Shown one piece after another: positions 23,223-34,690 of a stretch of DNA of 64,000 nucleotides. Source of the stretch: Boswellia sacra (taxonomy: Eukaryota; Streptophyta; Magnoliopsida; Sapindales; Burseraceae); the NCBI GenBank assembly GCA_013180625.2, contig SNVD02010085.1, positions 124,001 to 188,000 of the forward strand, given 5' to 3'. Every line of letters begins with the position of its first letter. Positions within the stretch are counted from its first letter, which is position 1. Made by a program: the position numbers and the translations under genes. The notes below the pieces were generated by a model. That model did no database searches and had not been told where the DNA came from. It saw nothing but the letters and a program-made list of their open reading frames with translations.

Positions 23223-24822
23223 TGTTAGCCCTAAGGCTATATGATAATTTTGATGATAACAATACACATTGATTCATTGAGATTTACTAACATATTTATT
23301 TATGCGTAAGAGTAAGATTATCAAAATAATTGTAAAATCAAGAAGAGGCTTATTAAAATGAAGTGTTGAAGCTAAGGAGAAGACTACATGTTAAATGCAC
23401 CAAAGTTTAATAACAAGGTTTGATTCAAGGAATGTGTCACATGAGCAATATTAAATCAATTGGTCATATATTTCTCTACAAGTGTCCAAATGACATGATT
23501 CTTGAGCCTCTGGAAAGCTTACTCAATTTATAACATTTTATATGTTTTAAAAAAATTCAAATTTCAAATGCAAGGCTGACATAATTGACATGCAATTCAG
23601 TGGACTGACACAGAGAAGAAAAATCAACTCATATGAGCACCGAATGATGTTTTGTCCATATTCTGAGCTAGAGATATCCAAATGACTTGATTCTTATGGA
23701 ATTGGAAAGATAATTAAATGGAGAAACTTTCATATTCTTTGAAGAAATTCAAATTTCAAACGGAAGGCTGACATAATACACATGCAAGTTGATGGACTGA
23801 CACATGGAAGAAAAATCAAGTCACATGAGCACCGAATGGTGTTTTGGCCATATCTTGAGCTACAGATATCCAAATGACTTGGTTCTTAATGCATTGGAAA
23901 GAATATTCAAATGTGCAGATCTTTTATGTTTTGTATATTTTCAAATTTCAAACATAACATTGACAAAAATGGTAGACAAGATTACGGTTTTTATAGTGGG
24001 CAGAAACTTTGGAGTTGGTGTCTTCACTTGATCAAGTTCATCTCATTTGCCTATAAAAGGAGCCCTTCTCCCATTCATTCAAGAGCATCCATCAAGCCAC
24101 AAATAAGAGAAATATTATTTTTAGAGAGCTTTTATATTTTTTATCTACTCTTTGAGGAGAGTTGTATTTTGTTGTAAACAATTATCTTTGTTCTTGTATT
24201 GTGGTGAGAGTGAATTCTTCTTGTAAAGGATAATAGTTATCCTTGAGAGAACTCTTGGTGTGGTGTGATCAAGAGTTGAAGGAAATTGCCTTGGTGAGGT
24301 TGTTCATCAAGAAGAACTCTTGGTGTGGTGTTATCAAGAGTTGACGGAAGTTGCCTTGGTGAGGTTGTTCATCAAGAAGAACTCTTGGTGTGGTGTTATC
24401 AAGAGTTGAAGGAAGTTGCCTTGGTGAGGTTGTTCATCAAGAAGCACTCTTGGTGTGGTGTTATCAAGAGTTGGAAGAAAAAGTCTTGGTGAGGTTGTTC
24501 ATCAAGCAAGTTGTAAAGAATTCTACAACTTAGTGGAAAGCCTAGCTTGTGGAGCTAGGAGCCTGTGGACGTAGGCAAGGTTTGTCGAACCACGTAAATC
24601 GAGTTTGCACTCTCTCTATCCCTATCTCTTTATATTTACTTGCACTTGTGATTGTTCTTTATTGATATTCTCTTGATTGCATTCTATTTTCATCTTATTG
24701 ACCTTTATTCTCAAAGAAAGAATTAAATAATTTTGATCTTTCAATAAATAATTTCTAAATCCGTCTTTATAAATAAAAGCCCAATTCACCCCCCCTCTTG
24801 GGTCACCATACCTGGGTCAACA
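23223..24822 (+). repeat. 5' LTR of the gag-bearing Copia element (1,600 bp)
   Basis: TG...CA termini. It contains about three degenerate ~170-bp units (catgagcaccgaatg.tgttttg.ccata) and four copies of a ~66-bp unit (aactcttggtgtggtgt..tcaagagttg) at about 24,245-24,505. A likely TATA region is cctataaaaggagccc at 24,050-24,065. It is longer than the 3' LTR by 132 bp, which is two of the 66-bp units. Confidence 0.93.
24246..24505 (+). repeat. 66-bp tandem repeat in the 5' LTR, four copies (two in the 3' LTR at 28,396-28,522)
   Basis: Each unit reads aactcttggtgtggtgt.atcaagagttga.ggaa.ttgccttggtgaggttgttcatcaagaag with small changes. The unit carries an inverted pair (aactctt...aagagtt). 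The copy-number difference between the two LTRs accounts for their whole length difference. Confidence 0.9.
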
Positions 24823-24824
24823 AG

Positions 24825-24840
24825 TGGTGTCAGAGCAAGG
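24825..24840 (+). promoter_or_regulatory. Primer-binding site (initiator Met-tRNA type)
   Basis: tggtgtcagagcaagg lies two bases after the 5' LTR and differs by one base from the usual tggtatcagagc complementary to the 3' end of initiator Met-tRNA. Confidence 0.85.
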
Positions 24841-24860
24841 TTGCTCAATTTTTTTGAGCT

Positions 24861-25844
24861 ATGACATCTTTTAATCCAACTTTATATGTTGAGGGGCTTT
24901 CTATCTCTAGACCTCCATTTTTTAATGGAAGTGATTACTCTTATTGGAAAACTAGAATGAGTATTTTCTTGCAATCTTTTGATTATGATTTATGGTCTAT
25001 TGTTTCAAAAGGACCTTTTGTTCCTACCAAAATTGAAAATGGAGAAAGCATACTTAAAGAACCTAAAGAGTTTAGTGAACATGATGAAAAGAAATTGAGT
25101 TTGAATGCTAAAGCTATGAATGTGTTATATTGTGCTCTAGATAGAAATGAGTTTCATAGAATATCTACTTGTTCTACGGCACAAGAAATATGGCACACAC
25201 TTGAAGTTACTCATGAAGGAACTAGTCAAGTTAAAGAATCTAAAATTTGTATGCTAGTTCATAGTTATGAGCTTTTTAAGATGAAAACGGATGAATCAAT
25301 TTCTGAAATGTTTACTAGATTTACGGATATTATTAATAGTTTGAAATCTCTTGGTAAATCTTATTCTAATGTTGAAATGGTGAGAAAGATTCTTAGGTGT
25401 CTACCAAAATCTTGGGAGCAAAAGGTGACGGCAATTCAAGAAGCAAAGGACCTCACCAAACTACCATTAGAAGAACTTATGGGTTCTCTCATGACTCATG
25501 AAATTACCTTGAAGGAGAATGAAGAAGATTTCAAGAAAAAGAAAAATATCGCTTTCAAATCTTCGAAGAAAGAAGAAGATGACTCCGATGATGAAGGAGA
25601 TGATGAAGATCTTGCATTCATCATAAGAAAGCTAAAAAGGATGATTAGAAGAAACCAAGGATTCAAGAAGAATTCTAGAATGGATTGTCCATACTTCATA
25701 AATCAAGACAAGAAATCCAAAGCAATGAAAGCCTCAAATTGGGATGATAGTGAGGCTAGCTCCACCAAAGAAGAAGATTGTGAAGTGGCAAACATGTGCT
25801 TCATGGCTTTAAGTGAAGATGAGGTAAAGTATTCTAAATTATGA
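24861..25844 (+). CDS. Copia gag (UBN2 family), 327 residues
   Basis: The ATG at 24,861 is the first one after the primer-binding site. The N-terminal region SRPPFFNGSDYSYWKTRMSI is the UBN2/gag-polypeptide signature, followed by EIWHTLEVTHEGTSQVKESK and ILRCLPKSWEQKVTAI. A lysine/acid-rich stretch follows. The first CCHC zinc knuckle expected next (C..C...GH....CP) is lost: only RMDCPYF, its last part, remains. Gag forms the retrotransposon particle in the cytoplasm. The reading frame is otherwise open, so the protein could be made, but RNA packaging may be impaired. It ends at 25,844; the next fragment starts in another frame. Confidence 0.85.
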   Translation: MTSFNPTLYVEGLSISRPPFFNGSDYSYWKTRMSIFLQSFDYDLWSIVSKGPFVPTKIENGESILKEPKEFSEHDEKKLSLNAKAMNVLYCALDRNEFHRISTCSTAQEIWHTLEVTHEGTSQVKESKICMLVHSYELFKMKTDESISEMFTRFTDIINSLKSLGKSYSNVEMVRKILRCLPKSWEQKVTAIQEAKDLTKLPLEELMGSLMTHEITLKENEEDFKKKKNIAFKSSKKEEDDSDDEGDDEDLAFIIRKLKRMIRRNQGFKKNSRMDCPYFINQDKKSKAMKASNWDDSEASSTKEEDCEVANMCFMALSEDEVKYSKL

Positions 25845-25893
25845 TCCTAAACTTTCATATGATGAATTACTTGAAGCATTCCAAAATTTACAT

Positions 25894-27050
25894 GTGCAAG
25901 TTGATAAGCAAAATTCAAAAATCAATGCTTTCAAAAAGATGTCAAAAATCATGTTATCTCATTTAGAAGAGTTGGTGGAAATAAATGAAGCTTTAGAAAA
26001 TGAAAATGAAATTTTAAGGCAAAAATATTTTGAAAGTTTGGAAAATGAAATACATTTATTAAAAACTGAAAATAAGATTTTAAAACAAAGGGATTTTGAT
26101 AAATTGGAGAAAGAAAATATTATTTTGAAAAAGCAAAATAATGACTTAAGAAATGTTGCTGATAGTTTTACAAAAACCACAAAAAATTTGAATTCTATGT
26201 TACAAAACCAAAGGTGGGTTTTTGATAAAAGAGGGTTAAGATATAAAACTCATAAAAATCAAAAGTGTTTTAAAAACTATTTTGTTCATGCATCTTCTAG
26301 GAATAATTCTAATCATTCATGTACTTATTATGGAAAAAAAGGACACAAAGTGCATTCTTACTATATTAGGAGAAATCCTAATTTGAAACAAATATGGGTT
26401 CCAAAAAGTACCATAACTAACCCCCAAGGACCCAAGAATATTTGGGTACCAAAAAGTTGCTCTTTGAATGTTGATTGTAGAAACAAAGGAGTAGCAAACA
26501 CAAGTGTTACTTAGATAGTGGATGCTCAAGGCATATGACCGGAGATGCCTCCAAATTCTCAAGATTAATCATGAAGAAAGGAGGATATGTGACCTTCGGT
26601 GATAATGCCAAAGGAAGGGTAATCGGACATGGTGATATTGGTAACCCTTCTTTCACCTATTATTAAAGATGTTTTGCTTGTTCATGGTTTGAAACATGAT
26701 TTGATTAGCATTAGTCAATTGTGTGATAAGGGATATTTTGTTGCTTTTGAGCCTAATAGATGTGTGATTAAGGATGTTAGTAATAATAAGACATTATTTG
26801 TTGGTAATAGATGTGGTAATATTTATATAATTGATATTGATGTTAATGATCATGTAGAAAATTGTTTCATTGTTAATCATGATGCTTGGTTATGGCATAG
26901 AAGGTTAGGTCATGCTAGCATGGACACAATTTAAAAAATTTTTAAAAATGATTTAGTTGATGGTCTTCCAAAAATAAAATTTGAAAAGGATAAGATTTGT
27001 GATGCTTGTCAATTTGGAAAACAAGTGAGAATTTTTTTAAACAAAAGAAT
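25894..27050 (+). pseudogene. Remnant of gag-pol: coiled coil, second zinc knuckle, protease, GAG-pre-integrase
   Basis: 25,894-26,514 encodes a long Glu/Asn/Lys coiled coil, then a zinc knuckle CTYYGKKGHKVHSYY in which two Cys have become Tyr, and the typical IWVPKS repeats. The aspartic protease start (LDSGCSRHMTGD) is at ~26,510-26,550, after a frameshift. 26,629-26,934 gives the GAG-pre-integrase domain (WLWHRRLGHASMDTI). A stop follows, then ICDACQFGKQ at ~26,995-27,025. Sequence related to integrase, RT and RNase H is absent between 27,050 and the polypurine tract. Confidence 0.85.
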
Positions 27051-27370
27051 TTTTTTTTCCAACAAATAAATCCCTTACTCAAGATAGATTTTGCATAATT
27101 AGAAAAGAATTAGACATGTTGGATATGCTTAATTTTGCTTTTATATGATAATCTTTGAATGGTAGCATAGGTTAAGGGGGAGAATATATTTAGGAGGAGT
27201 AGGTAATTTGATTACATCTTTTTGATGATAACAAAAGGGGGAGAAATGGTTGGATTGCTTGTATTTATAACAATTGCTATCTTTTTGTTTATTCTTAATT
27301 TATTTTCATTCTTGATTTTAGATATTATTTAAAAGCAATCAATGGTTTGTCATCATCAAAAGGGGGAGAT

Positions 27371-28838
27371 TGTTAGCCCTAAGGCTATATGATAATTTTG
27401 ATGATAACAATACACATTGATTCATTGAGATTTACTAATATGTTTATTTATGTGCAAGAGTAAGATTATCAAAATAATTGTAAAATCAAGAAGAGGCTTA
27501 TTAAAATGAAGTGTTGAAGCTAAGGAGAAGACTACATGTTAAAGGCACCAAAGTTTAATAATAAGGTTTGATTCAAGGAATGTGTCACATGAGCAATATT
27601 TAATCAATTGGTCATATATTTCTCTACAAATGTCCAAATGATGTGATTCTTGATCCTCTGGAAAGCTTACTCAATTTATAACATTTTATATGTTTTAAAA
27701 AAATTCAAATTTCAAATGCAAGGCCGACATAATTGATATGCAATTCGGTGGACTGACACAGAGAAGAAAAATCAACTCATATGAGCACCGAATGATGTTT
27801 TGTCCATATCCTGAGCTAGAGATATCCAAATGACTTGATTCTTATGGCATTGGAAAGAAAATTAAATGGAGAAAATTTCATATTCTTTGAAGAAATTCAA
27901 ATTTCAAACGGAAGGCTACATAATACACATGCAAGTTGGTGGACTGACACATGGAAGAAAAATCAAGTTACATGAGCACTGAATGGTGTTTTGGCCATAT
28001 CTTGAGCTACAGATATCCAAATAACTTGGTTCTTAATGCGTTGGAAAGCATATTCAAATGTGCAAATCTTTTATGTTTTGTATATTTTCAAATTTCAAAC
28101 AGAACATTGACAAAAATGGCAGACAAGATTACGGTTTTTATGGTGGGCAGAAACTTTGGAGTTGGTGTCTTCACTTGATCAAGTTCATCTCATTTGCCTA
28201 TAAAAGGAGCCCTTCTCCCATTCATTCAAGAACATCCATCAAGCCACAAATAAGAGAAATATCAAGTTTAGAGAGCTTTTATATTCTTTATCTACTCTTT
28301 GAAGAGAGTTGTACTTTTGTTGTAAAAATTTTCTTTGTTCTTGTATTGTGGTGAGAGTGAATTCTTCTTGTAAAGGATAATAGTTATCCTTGAGAGAACT
28401 CTTGGTGTGGTGTGATCAAGAGTTGAAGGAAATTGCCTTGGTGAGGTTGTTCATCAAGAAGAACTCTTGGTGTGGTGTTATCAAGAGTTGAAGAAAAAGT
28501 CTTGGTGAGTTTGTTCATCAAGCAAGTTGTAAAGATTTCTACAACTTAGTGAAGAGCCTAGCTTGTGGAGCTAGGAGCCTGTGGACGTAGGCAAGGTTTG
28601 CCGAACCACGTAAATCGAGTTTGCACTCTCTCTATCCCTATCTCTTTATATTTACTTGCACTTGTGATTGTTCTTCATTGATATTCTCTTGATTGCATTC
28701 TATTTTCATCTTCTTCACCTTTATTCTCAAAGAAAGAATTAAATAATTTTGATCTTTCAATAAAAATTTTCTAAATCCGTCTTTATAAATAAAAGCCCAA
28801 TTCACCCCCCCTCTTGGGTTACCATACCTGGGTCAACA
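27371..28838 (+). repeat. 3' LTR of the gag-bearing Copia element (1,468 bp)
   Basis: Starts right after the polypurine tract agggggagat. It is highly similar to 23,223-24,822 but has two rather than four 66-bp units. Scattered substitutions date the insertion as neither brand new nor ancient. Confidence 0.93.
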
Positions 28839-29129
28839 AATACTAGTCCCAATAATGCCCAATTCATGGGACAACTTGTCCCATGGTGAACCATGAGACT
28901 CCTTGTCCCAAGTTTGGGCCAACATTTTATTTTTTTAATCTTATTATAATTAATAATAATAAGTGATATAATATAATAAAAAATAAAATAAAATAATTAT
29001 TAATAAAAACATTAAAAAGATAATATAAAATATTTATCAACAAAAATTAAAAATAAATATATTATCGTTAATAATTTTAGAAAAATTAATATAATGCAAA
29101 AAGAAATATTATTACACTCATATTAATAT

Positions 29130-29700
29130 AAAAATAAAAAATCTCATAAATATTATAAATAAGTACATTATTCAATTAATAATTCCAAAATAATATTAAT
29201 TTTATGTAATAAAAATGAAATATTACCAACGAAATTATTATAATAACATAAACACTTAGAAATACAATAATTAATCGAATTAATCAATTAATAATTCCAA
29301 AATAATATTATTTTTATGTAATAAAAATAAAAAATTATTAAGAAATTAATATAATAATATAAACATTTATAAATACAATAATTAATTGAATTACTCAAAT
29401 AATTAATTCCAAAATAATTTTTTACATAATAAAATGAAATATTATTTAAAAATTAATATAATAATATGAGCATTTATAAATACAATAATTAATTGAACTA
29501 CTCAATTAATAAATCCAAAATAATTTTATTTTTATATAATAAAATAGAATATTATTAAAAAATTAATATAATAATATAAACATTTATAAATACGATAATT
29601 AATTGGATTGCTCAATTACTAATTTCAAAATAATTTTATTTTCATATAATAAAAATGAAATATTATTAAAAATGATTAATAAAATATAGAAATTTATATA
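29130..29700. repeat. AT-rich ~110-bp tandem repeat, about five units
   Basis: The block ccaaaataat.ttatttttatataataaaa recurs at about 29,185, 29,297, 29,409, 29,515 and 29,625, with aacatttataaatacaataattaattgaatt between copies. It forms the interior of the TIR element 23,116-30,177. Confidence 0.8.
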
Positions 29701-30177
29701 TATAGTAAATAATTAGATCACCTTTGCAATAATTTCATACTATAGTATAATTTTTAATTATATTTACATATTTAATTATTTTTATCCAAAATTAATCTTC
29801 ATTATTCACTTATAAAAATGATGTAATAATAATTAAAAATTAATCCAAAATATTAAAATTATTATTTATAATTTATATAATAATTAATTCCTAATGAAGT
29901 GCAAAATATGTTAATTTTTATAAAAGCATTAACAAGTTTTTAAATATTTTTAATAAATATTAAATTAATTTTTGTTTAAATCAAACTTGAATTAAAATAA
30001 TTTATTTTATATTTAAAAATTGATTTCTAAAATTTTATTATATACTAATATAGTCCAGTCCTATACTACACCAAACATAATATAGTACTATCTATAGTCC
30101 AGTCCAATCTAGTCTAGTCCCAATCTTAATCTCAATCTCAGTCCAGTCCAGTCCAGTCCTGACTCTCAAACGCGGCC

Positions 30178-32208
30178 TTTATGTAAAGCAATAGGGAAAA
30201 TTTATGGGCCCCATTTTATGGGGCTTTTCTGAAATAGCCGTCCCGCCAAATAGTTTTCATGTCATGCCTCCAACGCCACAAAAAGCAGAAATACCCTTCA
30301 TCTGCTCTTCTTCTTTTTCTTTCATCTTCTTCATTTACTCTCTAACTAACTCGACTAACTCATTAACTCTTACAAACAATAAGGAAGCAAATTCATTTGG
30401 TTGTGAACATAAAATAAATTCTACATGTATGTCTAAAAATTAAACAACAGAAAAATTGAAAGAAAATAGCAACAGCTAGAAAGGTAATATATGATCTCCA
30501 AAATCTTGTTACATGCTAAAGTTAACCTTATATTATTTCGAAGCTTATTTTATTGTTTTTTTAACCGTCTTTAGTAATTCCGTACTGTAAACTACCTTCA
30601 AAAAGTTATACAATCGTATCATTTATTAACTCAAAAAGAGTTTTTAATTGGTATTTACATAGATCAACATGTAATTCCCACTTGCTCACTAATTAATACA
30701 TGCATTGATTTTTTAAATAAAGGCCCCTCACAATCAACCGTCATCAAGCGACCGCTGACCATAATACATTTAATACTGAATGAAATGTTGATGAAACTTC
30801 CTCGTACGTGGGAGCACTTAAAAAAAAAAAAAGTGTCAATTGCCCTTAAATGTAAACTTGTATATATTAATATACACCATGATGTGGCTGACGACAAAAG
30901 CCCCTGGCTTTGCCTTTTCCATGTTTTCTAAGATGTATAATTCTGATTCTTCTGCCGTATGATTAATACTGGCTTTGGTACTTGAAACGATATTTCAGTT
31001 CGCCACTAGCCACTGCCGAATTTAATTAACTTATCTACCTATCTGGTCATAAGTCTATTCAAAGCTTGGCTGGTCGTGAGTGAAACGATATTTCAGTTCA
31101 CCACGGGAAATGTGAAAGTAAAGTTCGCGAACTTATAAAGGTGTAAAAGAGTTCAATAATTGTTTATTAAAGACCAGTTACGACCTTTCATTATCTCCTA
31201 TTGGCAACAAAAACATCGTAGTCTTAAAATTTGGCTATTGGAAGAAATTTTTAAATATCGTTAGAATTTTTTTGATATAGAAGTAGATAAAAAATTTTAA
31301 ATACTAATTTTTATAATTTAATAATTAAAATGATTAATAAGCTAACACCATTAAATAAATAAATATATATATATATTTTTTTCAATTTTTAATATCAATG
31401 TCAGATTAGCTATAATCAATAATTTGTAATTTGTAATAAAATTTACGAGTAATTAATGACGCCCCCATTGTTTAGGTGAAGTATACTCTTCCCCAACCTT
31501 TAGTAAAGTAACATACAAACTTCTAATTTTTAAATATTGTTAATCCATCTGTTAAATATATCACGAAAAGATAATTTTACTTCATTTATATTATAAAATT
31601 TATTATTTATTTCTCTATATAAAGCGGATAAATTTTAAAAACACAAACATGACTCGAAAGATTAATATTTTTTAAAATTTTGTAGAAAATGATTTGTATA
31701 GATGGTTTGCAAAAAAAAAAAACGATTTTCTAAAAATAAAACACAAATATGCAGTCTATTAGATCAAAAAAAAAAGTGAAACATACTAAAAAAAAAAAAA
31801 AAGTAAAATTTCTTCTACTGGTTTTCAGAAGAATCAGAACCTAGATAAAGATTAGTTTCTTGATTTTTCTTCAACATCTAAAAAATTTCTAAGGAAGTTT
31901 CTCCAAAGTGGTGCATGGTTGAGAGCCTTGTCTCACCCAATTATAACAACAATAAAAGATTTCACAATTGAAGAAGGTATAATAATTCTCTGATGTTGTA
32001 TATATGCTTTGCATTTTTCCAATAAAGGGTTGATGAGAAATGTAAAGCAACAAGACATTTTACTTCATCAATGTCTCTAAATGTAATAGGCAAAATTTAA
32101 AATGACTCTCTTTTAAAAGTCAAGCGCCTTGGATTATTGACTATTCTTCTTTCGTGAAAATGAAATGAACACTCGGACACTTTGGAGAAATTGGGTTTCT
32201 AATTGAAG
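30178..32208. other. AT-rich intergenic stretch
   Basis: No gene is supported; an open frame at 30,204-30,443 lacks any recognised domain. It includes copy 2 of the dispersed repeat (31,235-31,440). 31,840-32,208 is probably the 3' flank of copy B of the membrane-protein family, since it resembles 49,190-49,300 in the ...acattttact.catca.tg.ctct block. Confidence 0.4.
31235..31440. repeat. Dispersed AT-rich repeat, copy 2
   Basis: Same order and orientation of blocks as 16,930-17,130 (ttttttgatata.aag.agata, tttttataatttaata, cagattagctataatcaa). Confidence 0.5.
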
Positions 32209-33761
32209 TCAAGAATCTTCAGCACAGCCATCATCACTTTCAGCGACAACATTGGAAGCATTGTCGTATTTTATTCCTTGGCAATCATTAGAAGTCTTAG
32301 CATGTAGTTCAGAAAACTCTTGGCCACCAGCTTCAATTTCATCACACCCGACAACCTGCTCCTTAGGATGTTCAAGAAAACCTTAGTCGATTCCAGCCGC
32401 AAGTGTAACAGTCAAACACAATCAAGGAAATATTATCCATTGGAGCTTTAGATATGCATTGTTTACTTAAATCATATTGTTAGTTGTTAGATTAGTATAA
32501 GGTTTATAAGTTCTACCAGGCTAAATGTCATTACCTGATTAATCAAGTTCTAGATAGAAAGCGAAGAAAATGATTAATGCAAAGAGCAAGAGGACAGGTG
32601 AAACACTTTCATGCACCTCAATACGAGAGCCGGTGCCTGAGCGACCCAGCGAAGCATTTTTGTTCTCTATATGTTCAGCAGCTATAGAGGTGGATGGTGA
32701 AATTTTGATGGCTTGCTCATCACAAATCTCTTGCCCATCAGCTTGAGGCTCGCAAGACACATTATCCTGATCATCAATAAGCAAACATTAATGATGCCCA
32801 CATTTGTATCTTGATGTACTGCATACTGCAACCACTCATGCTGGTTGCCTTAACAATCAGCTGGTGTCGTATAAGGGTAACACAAAAAAGACTCACCGGA
32901 TTAACACGGTTGACCTCGGCCCCTCTCACGTTTGCCATTGGAAAATGAGATGGAATATCAATAGGAAAATCGTTTGTTGACGAAGTATTATTGTCGCTAT
33001 AGGGTGGTGCATTAGTAACTTTTCTATTCTTTTGGAAAGCAAAATGAAGGATACTTATAGCAAGACTAGTGGGAAAGCTGATGCATTAGTAGTGCTCTTC
33101 ACACCCAAAACAGCTAGAATAAAGTGAATGAATGTAACAATCAATTGGACTGTCGAGAAGACAATCTCTGTCACCTCAAGCTGTTTATCAGCCTGCGTTT
33201 TGGTTTCGGCACCACGGCTTCCTTTCTTGATATTACCGTAAATTGTTAAAGCAAATCCAAGTATTGACAAGAGAAATGAAGGAAGAAGGAAACTCCATTT
33301 GTTTTTCCCTATTACATCCAGTATAAATGATGTTGCCTCCAACACAATGAAAATCACCACAATTCCACGCCTCTTATAATCAACAAACTCTGCTGGCTCT
33401 TCTTGCCGCTTGATCTACAAGTCAAAAGTTATGGAAGAAATATACAGAGCAACAAAAGGAAAATCTTTGTTTATCTATTAAGTCTGAGAAGAATTTTGAT
33501 GATGAAGTTTTTACTTTAAATTATCAATCGAAAATTTAAAACACAGATGCATGAATGGATTAAATATGAAGAATTATGGACTAATGTATTTGATTATTGG
33601 AAAAAAAAATCAATAAACCGTTAATGTCGAATCATACGATCAATTAGGACAAATATAAAGCATAGAGTCAAACTCTTCTGTAGTATCAACGTAATTAATA
33701 ATCGTGTATAATCATCAACTTCCCGAAAAGGTCAGACAAGTGAGACCTCTATATTATGGGG

Positions 33762-34138
33762 CAGGGATAACTCCAATTTGCCCCCTGAGGTTAGGTCTAA
33801 AATAAATTGAGGACCTCAGTTTTTTGAAACCTAAGATTGCCTCCTGAGGTTACTGTAGCACCGTTAGGTTTAACGGAAAATGTATTAAATAGTGACTTAA
33901 CACTTTAGAAACCATTTAGAAAAGGGTATTATAGTCTATTTTACTGCTTATTAGCGTTAAGTTATTACTTAATACACTTTTCGTTAAATTTAATATTAGT
34001 ATTAAGTTATTATTTAATGCATTTTCCGTTAAATCTAACGGTACTACAGTAACCTCAGGGGGCAATCTTAGGTTTCAGAAAACTGAGGTCCTCAATTTTT
34101 TTTAGGCCTAATCTCAGGGGCCAAAATAGAAATATCTG
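33762..34138. mobile_element. Foldback MITE with ~150-bp inverted repeats
   Basis: The left arm (ctgaggttaggtctaaaataaa..gaggacctcagtttt..gaaacctaagattgc..cctgaggttactgtagcaccgttag) is repeated in inverse on the right (..taacggtactacagtaacctcagggggcaatc...). The loop is short and AT-rich, and no coding is present. Long arms suggest a MULE-type foldback. No clear target duplication was identified (left attatgggg, right gggcattat). It lies in intron 3 of copy B. Confidence 0.8.
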
Positions 34139-34549
34139 GGGCATTATACAATGCATGATGGACGTGCGATCGTTGCCAGCGAACCATTTCATGCTTTTCG
34201 AGACAAACTATTAGTTTTCAAACTAAACTATAAAAAATAAATTTGAAATCATTTAAACTATTGGTTCCCATTTACTCACAACTCTAGCTAGTTGATGACA
34301 ATTTTATTTCTAGAAAAACATGAGATATTTTAGCATAATTTTTTAGGCAAATCTTTAATTAGTCATTTATCTTTATTTCATTGAATAATTGAAATTTTAC
34401 ACTAGAAAAATTACATTTAATGATAGTGATAATTAAATTTTTCTAAAATGTTTCATGATATTCCCAACTCCACAACTCTTAACTTCATGAATTTATGCAT
34501 TCGCAAAGACAAACTACTTACCATAACTTGGGGAAGCAAGTTCGATTCA

Positions 34550-34690
34550 ATGACTACTGGGCGTATGGAACATTGGCGCTGCAGGCGTAGGCGACGTGGA
34601 CCGCGCTGGCCTGTTAGACGTCGGTCCTGCAGGCGTTGGCGAAGTGTCCGCGCTGGCCTCTGGGATATGGGCTGCACGGGCCACTGGCCG
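34550..34690. repeat. GC-rich ~55-bp repeat, two units
   Basis: The unit gctgcaggcgtaggcgacgtggaccgcgctggcct recurs as cctgcaggcgttggcgaagtgtccgcgctggcct. On the minus strand one frame reads TSPTPA-rich sequence and stops. GC content is far above the surroundings, so it probably came from another gene or transposon, which I cannot identify. Confidence 0.5.

Larger units (their letters stand above)
23223..28838 (+). mobile_element. Copia LTR retrotransposon, gag-bearing deletion derivative
   Basis: The LTRs are 23,223-24,822 and 27,371-28,838, each starting TGTTAGCCC and ending GGGTCAACA. A 5-bp target duplication aatac flanks the element (23,218-23,222 and 28,839-28,843). A primer-binding site (tggtgtcagagc, 24,825) and a polypurine tract (agggggaga, 27,361-27,369) are in place. 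Gag is nearly complete. Pol is cut off after the GAG-pre-integrase region near 27,050, so integrase, RT and RNase H are absent. Mobilisation would need proteins supplied by a relative. Confidence 0.95.
23116..30177. mobile_element. TIR element (PIF/Harbinger- or hAT-like, non-autonomous) split by an LTR retrotransposon
   Basis: The left end gggcatgtttgagagacaag (23,116 on) matches the reverse complement of the right end ctgactctcaaacgcggcc (to 30,177). Near both ends short tagtcc/cagtcc motifs are clustered (23,205-23,222; 28,844-28,855; 30,045-30,165). Without the retrotransposon it would be about 1.4 kb. The interior is AT-rich with ~110-bp tandem units and no transposase. TTT flanks both ends, but a 3-bp run of T is weak evidence for a target duplication. 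The superfamily is not certain. Confidence 0.55.
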
